Positions 53,876-64,000 of a stretch of 64,000 nt of DNA are shown piece by piece. The stretch's first letter is position 1. Each line of letters begins with the position of its first letter. A model generated the notes under the pieces. That model made no database searches. It saw only the letters and a program-made list of their open reading frames with translations, and was not told the origin of the DNA. The translations under genes and the position numbers were made by a program. Origin of the DNA: Halichoerus grypus (taxonomy: Eukaryota > Chordata > Mammalia > Carnivora > Phocidae); the NCBI RefSeq assembly GCF_964656455.1, contig NC_135719.1:3017163-3081162 (forward strand), written 5' to 3'.

Positions 53876-54030
53876 TACAACCTTCACAAGCCTCAGTTTT
53901 CCCATTTGTAAAATGTATCTGTCTCACTTGGCAAGGAGGAAATCAGATACTTACACAGAAATACACAGAAGTTCCTGGCACATGGTAAGCACTGAAAGAT
54001 GCTCATTTTTCATGTCATTGTTATAATCAA
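53876..54030 (+). mobile_element. MIR element
   Basis: Contains cctcagttttcccatttgta then aaaatg, and gttcctggcacatggtaagc, typical MIR 3' landmarks. Confidence 0.8.
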
Positions 54031-54429
54031 TATCGATACTAGTATCCATGCAAATGAACTAAATAACCAATCTGAAATGCATGATTCCCTATGACAGCAT
54101 GAAGTACCAAAATCAATGTAAGGAACAGTAAAAAAAAAAACCAAAAAAACTAAAAGGGAGAGTAACAATTGATAAAACTATCAAATCACAACCTTGACAA
54201 CCAACCAGGTAGAGTTGGTTTCATGGGTGTTAATATCAAATCGCTTAAGGACCAGAAAATTCTAGTGCCATTTAAACTGTCCCATAAAATAAAAACAGTG
54301 AAAACCATCCCTAATTTGTTATTCATTTCACGTAGCCAGTGGAATGCTGTTACCTATACTCCATGAATATAAAATAAATATGTATATAAAAAATGCAGAT
54401 CAGCCAAACTTATAAACATGTTACATAAA

Positions 54430-54990
54430 AAACCACCAACAAATTGAATTCATTGCTCTATTAACATACTGAAATACATTCAACAGTAGCTTATTCCAGG
54501 AATATGTGACTCATTGATATTAAAAAATGTGTTACTGAGATTCATGGCATAAAATGGCTCAAAAAAGAAAGAACATCTATCACCTGAAAGGTACGGAAAA
54601 GACCATTTGATAAAAGTCAGCATCCATCTACATTTAAAAAATTAATCTAGTAAATAGAAACAGTCGTCGTCGTCACTGCAGTGTTACAAAGACCATGCAG
54701 ATCGAATCCCCATATAACCCAGTACAGCGTCCGTAAGAATTCCTACACTGTCAGGAGCGAGACCCCACTACTGCACCACCATCTAACACTGTCCTGGGAG
54801 GCACAGCAAATGTACGGAAACAGAAAGCTCTAAATATGAGAAGAGATCATCTCTAGGAGAAATACGTACAGGTTAGAAAACACAGGAAACATGACTATTT
54901 TTGTATTACGTATATACTATTCAGCCGTATACTTAAACATGGTTAAGATGGTAAATTTTACGTTATATTTTTTACCACAATTTTAAGAAA
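54430..54990 (+). mobile_element. Old L1 fragment (RT region and 3' end), sense
   Basis: accatttgataaaagtcagc corresponds to the L1 RT FDK(I/V)QH segment. Later text taaacatggttaagatggta then aattttac matches an L1 3' end. Heavily decayed and internally deleted. Confidence 0.65.
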
Positions 54991-55358
54991 CAATGTGCTC
55001 ACATGTGCATATAAAGAGAGTGATGGTCACCCCTACGGTAAGAGGTAACTCTTACTCAGCCTATCTGCATTTCTCAAATGTACCTATATTACGGCCTACA
55101 CGATACTGAAAATTATCTTTTAAAGAGTACTTAAAACATAACAGCATTCATATAGAAGAGCTATAACATCAAAATAAAATAGACAAACTTACATAATAAA
55201 GAAACAAAGAAAACAGAAACTGAGAATTGAGAAAGACAATAAAACAGATCAAAAGAATCAAACATTTTATGTCTCTAGCCCAGATGATTTTACAAGTGAA
55301 CTGTTTCCAAACTTTCAAAGAGAAGGTAATTAACACAGTCTATAGAAATTTCCCTAGA

Positions 55359-55738
55359 ACAGCACTGTCCAGTATGGCAGCCACTAGGGACACGTGGTTA
55401 CTGAGCACTTGAAATGTGACTAGTGCATCTGACAGAGTCAACTTTTCTTTTTTTTTTTAAAGATTTTATTTATTTATTTGACAGAGAGAGACACAGCGAG
55501 AGAGAGAACACAAGCAGGGGGAGCAGGAGAGGGAGAAGCAGGCTTCCCGCCGAGCAGGGAGCCCGATGCAGGGCTTGATCCCAGGACCCTGGGATCATGA
55601 CCTGAGCCGAAGGCAGACACTTAACAACTGAGCCACCCAGGCGCCCCGACGAAGTCAACTTTTAATGCTGTTTGGTCCCAGCCTATGTAAATAAGCACAT
55701 ATGGCCAGTGGCTACCATTACACAGCCCAGCTCTCGAG
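55359..55738 (+). mobile_element. MER5A (hAT-Charlie MITE), interrupted by a SINE
   Basis: Left part cagcactgtccagtatggca, actgagcacttgaaatgtga. Right part ggccagtggctaccattaca, cagcccagctct. Together they form the two inverted-repeat halves of MER5A, pushed apart by the SINE at 55447-55647. Confidence 0.85.
55447..55647 (-). mobile_element. CAN SINE inside MER5A, antisense
   Basis: T-tract and aagattttatttatttattt at the left, gagccacccaggcgcccc at the right. Duplicated target agtcaactttt at 55436-55446 and 55653-55663. Confidence 0.95.
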
Positions 55739-56330
55739 GGTGGAAGAGAGGACGCTTCCCATTTTGGAAATACCAAGAAAATAAAGGCCAAACTTACTCA
55801 GTATCCAAGAGAAATCTGGACAAAATGCTAGTAAATAGAATCGATGGTGTACCACAAGAATGTGCAATGATCAAGTACTGTTTTTTTTTTTTCTTTCCTT
55901 CTAGGAATGGAAGGACAACTGAATAATCAGGAAATAATTAAATATAATCCATGACATCAATTATAGCAAGCAGAAAAGCTCTATAACTTTGTCTTTAGAT
56001 GCTGGGAACCCATCAATAAAACTCAGTATCTATTCCTGGTTTAAAAAAAAAAAAAAAAAAGAAGCATACTTTGCTAACATGACACATTAGAGATATGAAC
56101 CAACCAGCATCAGCAAACCCGAAGCTAAAACGAGTGTTTTCATTAAAGTTAGGAAGGAACCAGACATAACAGAACAGCTGTAATGAGCACCTATCATATT
56201 TCTATAGGCAATTTAAAAATAAGAAACAAGACACATTATAAAGACACAATAAAATCACTATCATCTGTAAAAGAAAAATTATTAAAACCAATGGAAAATT
56301 AATCCTAGGAAGTGACTAATAAGGCTACTA

Positions 56331-57454
56331 TTTACTGATTAAAATAGATTCCAAGTGAAAATGTTGATAAGGTATATTTAAAAGAAATTCATATAACATA
56401 ATAAAAAAAAAACCTACAAAAAAAAAAAAAAGAAAAGAAATTCACTAGTAAGTGAATTCAATGTATTACAAAAAGTACCACTAAGACTTAAGAGTCACAA
56501 ACTGTTGAGATCTCCTTGGCAACAACAAAATCAAATCTGCGTGTAATGACAAAGGCTCTGACTCCTCAAGCTCCCCACACGACTAAGGACAGACAGACGG
56601 GCAGACACACACACACCCTTCATTCAATCTCCACTGACTTCCCATCACCCAGCAACCCACTGCGGCAGAACTAAAACCAGCTCAGAAAAAAGCTAATTAA
56701 TGTTATTTTCCTCCTGTTGTGAAAAGAGGAGTATCACGTTTCCTCTTAGAATATGGCCTTGAAATGTTAAAGACTTAACCATATGGAAGAGTTCTGAAAG
56801 TGTGTAAGAAAAGGCTAAAGATTTGGAATCCTAATTCAATTTCCCCTCACATTTTAATAGGAGCCTGTAGCAAACATTTATTTTTAGAGACGTTCTTGGT
56901 AGGGGCTGAACAAAGGGCTATTGTGTGTTAAACACAGGGAGGTCTCTCTGTCCCATCTATCCGAGCTTTTTAAACATCAGGTTGGAATTAAATGATTTTA
57001 AACTTTAAATCAACTATTTCCAGACCACAGACTCTATTCCACACTTATCAGTCAATGTAAGTTCTCCAAGTGAGTTATAACAGAGTTCAAATGTGAAGTC
57101 TACATCTTCCAAGTGCCAATAAAGGAACTTTCCTTTGGACTTTGCCTATATGCACGGACTTGTAAAAAAAATGCCATAGAAGTTTTCATTTCCTTCTCCA
57201 ACAGAAATTTTCATCTGCATTTGATCAATCCGACTCGGCATCATCACTGATGAAAAGCACATGGGTATCAGTCATATCATTCTCTATTATGTTCTTATTA
57301 AACAGGAATTACAACCTTTTCTCTAAGTTAACAAGAGCAAAATAGACGGGATTTATAGGCCTGCCCTGATTGCTATAAACTCTGTTATGTCTTAATTTGC
57401 AATATGCGTCCTGTCATGGGCCTGCTAAAATAGAAAAGAAAACAAGAAATTATC
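56331..57454. other. Intronic sequence, nothing recognised
   Basis: Includes poly-A tracts near 56400. No exon or named repeat. Confidence 0.4.
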
Positions 57455-57970
57455 TATGGTTCACCGTGTGGTCATCTTAAAACATGTTCACAAGTTCTTT
57501 GACGTGTCTGCCATCAAAAGGTGGAGTCCGTCTCCTCCCTCCGAATGCGGGCCGGTCGTGGTGACTCACTTCTGCTACGGAGTGAGGTCGGAGCGGGGGT
57601 AGGCTAGGTCCTAAAGCTGACGGAGCTTCTCCGGGCTCGTCCTCCCGGATGCTGCCCTGCAGAGCCCAGCTCCGCGCTGTGAGGACGCCAAGCCGCCCTA
57701 CGGGGAGGCCACGTGTTCAGGCCCCAGTCCCACCCCAGCCCAGGCCCCAGCTGGCCAGCGGCAGCCTCCCCACAAGGAAGTGGAAGGAGCCTCCTCTAAG
57801 TCCGGCACCCAGGCCCGGCGCTCCCCAGCTGACACCACGAGACACGGAGACCAGGTGTCCCACCAAACCATGCCCAAACCGCAGACTCGTGAAAAACTAC
57901 AAGCCGTCTTTAAGCCGCCGGGCTTCGGTGCTTTGTTACGCAGCAACAATAACTGGAACGTGTACATCAA
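57455..57970 (+). mobile_element. MLT1-type solitary LTR (ERVL-MaLR)
   Basis: Decayed but ordered MLT1 landmarks: cgctgtgaggacgccaagcc, ggaggccacgtgttcaggcc then ccag, and the 3' end gctttgttacgcagcaacaa then taactgg. GC-rich because of its old CpGs, which explains the long accidental frame starting at 57649. No internal retroviral genes follow. Confidence 0.75.
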
Positions 57971-60900
57971 TTCGACCAGATTCAGCCATCGTCTTACTTT
58001 TTTTTAACTTCAAATCTCCCCAAGAAGACAAACTGGCAAGCGTAAAAACCCAGCTGGGCTGCATGCCCGCTCTCGGGCGACTCACCGGGCAAGCTGGTGG
58101 CGGGGGTGCCAGCCGCCGTTCCCCCGGCCTGCTCCTCTCCGCTGCCGGAAACACACTCCTAGCTTTGGGAAGTTCCTTATTAAACACCTGGCTTATGAAA
58201 CTGCTGCTCCTGAAACCAGTGCTCCAGGTTTTTAATCAACAAACAAGCGGACTTTGCCTGAAAGTGTCGTCCTGACTCTAGCGCTGGTAACGAGGTTCAA
58301 GATGTCCCCGTGCAGCCACCTAAATGGGTTATCAACCCATCCAAGTAACCATATCAGAAGCTCACTGCCCCTCAACGGACACTGGGAAGGGAAATACCCT
58401 AATTACCTGAAATAACATTTTTTTCTCTAAGAAGCACAAGCCTGAGAAGTTAAAGCTAGAAGGGACCTGAGAGATCCTCTAGTTTAGCATTTTTTTCAAC
58501 CAGTGAAAAACTGACATGATCCATGTGAGACCTTCATGACCCAAGCACTAAGAACTTTTACCTCGCTCCATCCTCACTGAAATGTCAACCCACCATAATA
58601 TAATGGCAACTTGAAACTTCAGTTCCGTTCATATCTTAAAATGTACAAAATGTAATTTTGTGTATATTTTATAGCTATAGCAATAAAATTTCCTCCATAT
58701 GACGCTATTTAATATTCATCCTTAATGTTTAGAATATATGATAAATATAACAGTATGTGATAAATATAATAAAAGAAGTCCTGAGAACCCACAAAGAGTC
58801 TTCCTAAAGAAAGGTTTAAGTGGCTATTCTAGTTTTGCCGTAAGAAATGTTAGCAGTCCCTGCCCTAGTTCAATCATCTGGGGAAGCTCGAGTCCAGAAA
58901 GGCCATACAACCAGCCCGAGGCCGTACAACTAGTTAGTGGCACAACTATGACCAGAATTTTGGTATACTCATGTTTTCCAGTCCTGCATGGGGCTCAGTT
59001 GGATCTGGATTAATAAAAGGAAAACAATTATGTTAGTTTCAATTCAAAAGGCAAATCAAAGTCGTTGGCTGGATTCCCACCCCTTCAAGGTTACGTTCGT
59101 AATCCTCCTGGTGGACTATCTTCCTCCTTAACGTGAAGAAACAGAATCTCCAGCAGGGCCCCAGGCAGGGCCCGGCCCAGGCGGGAGGAATGCGGCTGGC
59201 AGTGTGGATCGGCCAGTCGAAGGCTACTCACAACTGCCTTAACTGCGGAGGCCGTCCCTCGCCTCTCCTGCAACTAGGGCTGGCCAGGTGACAGAAGTCA
59301 CAAACAATGAGAATACAGACAGAGACGTCACTAAGTGAGCATTTCTTCCCAAATGAAAACAGAAGTGCTGTGAGAAGACCTTTGGCCCCTGTGCCCTCTT
59401 CCTGCCAGGACTGTGCGTGTGATTCTTGGAGGTCCCGAAGCTGTCTTGGCTCCCCGGGGGCAAAGGCCGCACACTGAGCACTGCAAACAGTCAGACAGAA
59501 GGAACCAGCCCCCTGAGGCCGCAGGACAGCCGTCACTCCAGCCCTGGACTATCTATCCTCCAGCTTCCTGTTGAGTGAAATTCAAAACTCCGCAGTTGGT
59601 TTTTGGTTACCTGCAGCTAAACACAACCCTAACTCCTGTGCAAAATAAATCTGGCTTTCCTCTTCCGTCCACTTTGCCCCAAAGTGGTGTGTCCATCTGT
59701 GTTATTTCTACACAGCTAAATTTGGTGAACAAACATTTCGTCACCTGCACCATCACCCCAGCTCCTACCAAGCACCCCACCATTATTTTGAAACAGCAGT
59801 AAATGGGAATGAGGCATACCTCTTTTCTCCAAGAGGAAGACAGTTAGCTTATAAAGGTCTTCTGCAGCAGATGGTGGGCAGAGGGCTGCCCTGGGCGGCA
59901 GATGAAAGACAGATGGTTTTCCTCCTTATAAACCGCAGAGCCTCAGCCCTGGACAGCACGTGGAGATCCAGAAACCACTGCTTGTCAAGTCCCCAGCCTC
60001 TACCGGGGAAAGACTGCCAACACTGGCCTTAGTTGGAGGAAACAGGACAAAAACCTTTCACTCTACAAACGCCTTCTTTCACTTGAGTATCGACCTTAGA
60101 GATCTTCTGCCTTACCTTCCGTTTAAGAAACAAAGTGGACCGAGTCTGAGCAAAACAGTAATCTTATAACCAAAACTAGAGTGTTTTCCACTCTTCGTTC
60201 CCATGTCCTTCCTGATAAAGTATTTTGTTGGCTATGGCAGCTCAGAGTTCTATCAACTGTCAAGGTTCAATGGCATTTTTTAAAGGAATGGAAGAGAATG
60301 GGTAACACTGATGAAAAGCTAGGAATTCTACTAATTCCATGGCCCTCCACCAAAAAAAAAAAAAAAAAAAAGAAAATAAAAAGAATTATAAACTAAAGAA
60401 AAGAATGGATCTCTGTGAGGGAGTGGCAAAATGCTTAGGCAAATTTCTTGGACTCAGGTTCACAAAATCCAAACAAATCATTAGCTGTTCTGGACCAGTA
60501 GTCTAGACCATTTCTCGAAAACAAAGGCAATTCCCAGCCCAAGCAATCACCCAAGAAATAGCTTTAGAGCTGACAAACACCCTAAGGGTTCAGAAACCAG
60601 CGGTACTGGGGATACGACATCCCACAGCACACACGGCTTCCTGTGATGCTCCAAACGAAATGCCTCAATCTGAGACTTCCGTGTTGCATTAAGGACCTCA
60701 AAAAGTGAATTCTGCACACAGAAGCAGAAGCCAATAAACATCATGGGGTTGACAAACAGTATTTATGGATGTAAGCTGATTACTATTGGTAAAGCAACAT
60801 TCAATGGATTAAAAATACTGCAAGAAATCACATCAGAATTCACATCAGAATAGTTTCTAATAATTTAGAACCAGAAGTGTCTCACTCATCAGACTTTTAT

Positions 60901-61207
60901 GTGAGCAGGAATTCCCCTTCTTGCTCCCAACCAAATGGAACCCCCACCTAAAACAGAGCACTCACAAATTACTTAAGCAGTGCTTTTTAAAACAGAACTA
61001 CTGTAACTCACAGCAAGTTACTGATCCACATGCTAATTGCTCAAAGGTGGTACGTTAAGTCTACGGACACCAGGAAAAAAAATAACCACACTAAAACAGA
61101 GATCAAAGTCATTTCCTTCCAAGAGTTGACTAAGTCTGGGTGACGTGCTGGGTGAGCTCTGAGAACGGAGTGCAGGTACAGAGATACGGGGCACGGTGCC
61201 TCCTTAC
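57971..61207. other. Intronic sequence with MIR-like remnants
   Basis: 58445-58500 (gaagggacctgagagatcct) and 58850-58990 (gtacaactagttagtggcac) look like fragments of MIR-related elements. A poly-A run lies at 60351-60371. No further exon was found before the EFL1 donor at 61207. Confidence 0.45.
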
Positions 61208-61346
61208 CTAGCACATTTCCTGGAGGTACCTCCTCCAGGCCTTCCAGCTCCCTGCCCATCAGAAGATACAGGTTTTCTAGGGTGCAGCACGCCATGTGGG
61301 GCACCGGGGGAAGGTCATCGAGTGGAGCGGAGAAGCCTAATGGCAC
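61208..61346 (-). CDS. EFL1: EFL1 coding exon (end of domain II beta-barrel)
   Basis: 139 bp on the minus strand. The acceptor is ttcttcgcccag, the donor is GTAAGG. It starts in phase 0 with GTG, runs 46 codons and ends with one base of a Gly codon completed at 17590. The peptide opens [11 protein letters not shown], then [31 protein letters not shown]-2 has the equivalent ...[21 protein letters not shown] at the end of its domain II. The differing residues fit EFL1 rather than EF-2. EFL1 is the cytosolic GTPase that, with SBDS, removes eIF6 from late 60S pre-ribosomes; human defects cause a Shwachman-Diamond-like syndrome. Intron-borne location and intact splice sites exclude a processed EF-2 pseudogene. 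Confidence 0.95.
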
Positions 61347-62499
61347 CTGGGCGAAGAAAAATGGTTGAAGAGAGGTTAGGAGGCATTAACTACAGACATC
61401 ACTTAGAATCTATACAGTTATTCCTATTCAGAGGTGAGATGGTACAGTCACACTTCATGTAAGCCTGAAATATGGAAACTTGAAATGGTATGAAATAAAA
61501 TACGAAGTAGTGAAACTTCTCAAATACTGAAAAACTGTCAAGAATTCAACAGTCATAAGCTTTACGGCTCAGGAATATGAATCCGCTGTGACCTGTACCA
61601 CCACATTAGCCAAGAAACACACATCCCCACAGCCTCCTGCCCGTATTTATGTGAACCGTGCCACACACCAGTTTTGGTGGCAACTGTGCTATGATTATTA
61701 CTATCCTCACTTAAAATTGTTTTAATCTTATTATAACGCCCTTGGAGCTTTCGGCAAGAACAGGTGCTAGTGCTGAGCTACACATAAAAATAACTTTGGA
61801 AGAGTAGTCAGATGTGATAAAAATGCCGTGAAAATGGCCAAGCCACAGCTATTATATGCTAATGTTGGTAATCTGGAAGGGAGCACGCTGTGAAATGCTG
61901 GGGACACTGACGAGAAGACCGAGCACAAACACAGCAAAAATCTGCTGCCAGGATAACAGGTTTATGAGCTCACCTCCTGTCATATTCGTTCCTACGGACA
62001 TACCGTCTCAAAGTATGTACGTTTTGTCAAGAATTATTCAAGACGTTGAAAAGTATTCAAGATATTGCCTTGAATTATTCAGCAACCTCCATATAAATGC
62101 AAGTGCCCTGAAAGCCTTTCAATCAAACAACTTGTTTTTGGGGCCTCTGGGTCCAAGGCACTACGGTACCGCTATCTGCGAAGTGGGAAAAATGTGAAGT
62201 TACAGCACATATAAACATAACTAACGTCACAGAGTGAGTGACCAAAAAGCACTAGAGGCAGGTAAATTCATGAAGGCCCGGAGGAGGGAGAAGCTACTGT
62301 GTTGGGGGGACTTGGAGACCCCATGAGAACGTTGGCCTTGCAAGCACATGCCACGTTTAAACGTGCATGGTCTGACTTGGTGACTACTCTGCAGGGGTAG
62401 CTCGAAAGACACACTGGAAAGACACACAAAACAGAAGGATGAGACGGGGAGAAACCGAATTATCCACAGATAATATGATCATCCACTCAAACCACACGT
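61347..62499 (-). other. EFL1: EFL1 intron upstream of the 61346 exon (partial)
   Basis: Begins with the polypyrimidine/acceptor side (catttttcttcgcccag). The previous EFL1 exon was not found before the right edge at 64000, so this intron is longer than 2,650 bp. Apart from the old L1 at its far end, nothing is recognised. Confidence 0.8.
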
Positions 62500-64000
62500 G
62501 AACTGTAATTAGAGAGACAGTTTAGCAAGGTAGCTAAACAAGGACAGTATACAACAGTTAACTGTCTACATCAGCAAGAGAAAAAAATATTTTTTTGAAC
62601 AGTAACTTTTGGAGTAGCAACAAAATATAAGATAGCTAGGGATAAGTCTGACAAAAGTGATTAAAATGGAGGAAATTATAAAACTTTAATGAAAAACACT
62701 GAAAATAACCTAAATAGATATGCCTAATAGATTCATAGATTCTATATTGCGAAATGTTGATTCACACCAAATACATGGGCTGATTTAAAGCAATCAGAGT
62801 CTCAATGGAGCTTTTCGTGGAACCTGACAAGGGGACTAAAAACTTACATGGAAGAGTAAAGAGGAGTAAGCAAGGCACTCACCAAAAAAAAGGGTAGAGG
62901 ACATGGCCTTTTAAATATCAAAATATTTAGAAGTCAGCACTGAATAGAGACAGTGATAGAGAAACAGAAAAAATGAAGTCTAATAGTCGAGGAACAGACC
63001 AATTCACATATGAAATCTGATTTCTGACAGAGCTGGCAGGGCAGTGGGTAGAAATGGGAGTATTCACTGAATGATGTTGGAACAACCGGTATTTGTATGG
63101 GGGACGAAAATAAGATTGGATCCCTTCTTTCGTATCATGTATAAACATTGAATTAAACATTTAAACATAGAAAGGCAAAACTTTAAACTTTAGAAGGAAA
63201 CATGGGTGAAAATTTTGCCTTTGTAACAGTCATAATTTTAATTTTCTTAAATGAGATACAAAAGGCAAAACCCATAATGGAAAAGACTGATAAATTCAAC
63301 TACATTAAAATTAAGAACTTCTGTACATTAAAAGATACTAAATAGAAAATGTGACAAGTCCCAAACTAGAGAAGAATCTGCAAAACTTAAAAGTGACAAG
63401 GAATTAGTATCCAGGTTATACAAAGAACATCTAAAAACCCATATTAAAAAATATGTGTATATGGTACAAGTCAAAAATAGGCAAATGACCCAAAGATATC
63501 GTCACAGGAAAAGACATGAATGACCAATAAGCATATTAAAAGAGTAATAAAGAAAAAGTGAAATAAAACCTCTTGAAAAGACCATACCATATGCATCTGA
63601 TTGGCAAAAATTAAACTGACCGTAACAAACTCTGGTGAGGCTGCAGAACACTGGACTGTTAGGGACCCCTGCTGGGAGTGTGAAGGAAAACTACTTGGAG
63701 GACAGTCTGGAACTGACCAGTAAGCCGAAGATACACACACTCTATTACCCAGACAATTCCACTAAGGGTGGATTACCTAGAATTTCATGCAAACGTGCAC
63801 AAGGAAATATGTACAAAAGTATTCAAGATAGCATTGTTTAGATTAGCAGAAAATGAAAGGACCCAAATACATAATAACAGGAAAATGGAAAAATAAAATG
63901 CTTGTTTACATAACGGAATACTATGCAGCAACAAACAATGAAAGCACAGAAATAGACATCAATGTAGATTAATCTCACAATGTTAGGTAAAAACCGTGAG
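62500..64000 (+). mobile_element. Old L1 (L1M) ORF2 3' half, sense, runs off the window
   Basis: Ordered L1 ORF2 landmarks: agtaacttttggagtagcaa, taaaacttacatggaagagt, ttaaaagatactaaatagaa, cataacggaatactatgcag. Decayed, no long frame. Continues beyond position 64000. Confidence 0.78.

Larger units (their letters stand above)
55140..56330 (+). mobile_element. Second old L1 fragment, sense, split by MER5A
   Basis: 55140-55358 is L1 ORF2 before the RT (cccagatgattttacaagtg then aactg). 55780-56330 is the RT start (gacaaaatgctagtaaatag then aatcg). A MER5A with its own SINE lies between them. Confidence 0.7.
17591..61207 (-). other. EFL1: Large EFL1 intron, 43,617 bp
   Basis: Lies between the donor GTAAGG of the 61208 exon and the acceptor of the 17590 exon. 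The codon split across it (G, then GC) gives Gly, the residue expected at this point in EFL1, so no exon is missing between them. It holds at least eight CAN SINEs, L1 fragments of several ages, a Tigger-like transposon, MER5A, an MLT1 LTR, MIRs, two local direct duplications, and the 44-bp VNTR. Confidence 0.9.

Noticed and set aside
57649..58275. 208-codon plus-strand frame as a gene
   Set aside because: Most of it lies in an MLT1-type LTR whose GC-rich sequence lacks stops; no recognisable protein content.
61208..61346. Processed EEF2-like pseudogene
   Set aside because: The coding block has canonical splice sites at both ends, and its split codon is completed by another exon 43.6 kb away, as in a working gene.

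Overview
The window is nuclear DNA of a caniform carnivoran. The evidence is many tRNA-Lys-derived CAN SINEs with the head ggggcgcctgggtggctcag, a young carnivore-type LINE-1, and old eutherian repeats (L1M, MIR, MER5A, MLT1). The SINE heads lack the form typical of dogs, so a bear, seal or weasel-like arctoid is my best guess. The species cannot be fixed from the sequence.

One gene is recognisable: EFL1 (EFTUD1), read on the minus strand. EFL1 is the cytosolic EF-2-like GTPase that works with SBDS to release eIF6 from nascent 60S ribosomal subunits. Three consecutive coding exons lie at 61208-61346, 17459-17590 and 13641-13788. All have canonical AG/GT borders and their phases match across both introns. 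They encode the end of the domain II beta-barrel and most of the domain III-like segment. Everything else is intron: over 2.6 kb upstream, a 43,617-bp intron, a 3,670-bp intron, and at least 13.6 kb downstream. No other exon, RNA gene, CRISPR array or independent gene was found.

Layout from the left. 1-3630: a decayed antisense L1 interrupted by a younger L1 tail and two SINEs. 4902-5196: a 14-bp minisatellite. 5343-12655: a full-length sense-strand L1 with a 15-bp target-site duplication, an intact ORF1, a broken ORF2 and a SINE in its 5' UTR. 13641-17590: two EFL1 exons. 17591-61207: the large intron, with SINEs, L1 fragments, a Tigger-like DNA transposon, two local direct duplications, a 5'-truncated L1 with a 19-bp duplication, and a 44-bp VNTR of 77 units at 32386-35758. 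61208-61346: an EFL1 exon. 62500-64000: an old L1 that runs off the end.

The most striking structure is the VNTR. Sixty-six consecutive units are exactly 44 bp and differ only at one C/G site, which creates or removes a CpG. The left edge keeps an older 214-bp five-unit higher-order repeat. Because 44 is not a multiple of 3, the array is stop-free in all three minus frames. This gives ORFs of about 1,000 codons that are probably not real proteins, but they lie in the sense direction of EFL1 transcription.
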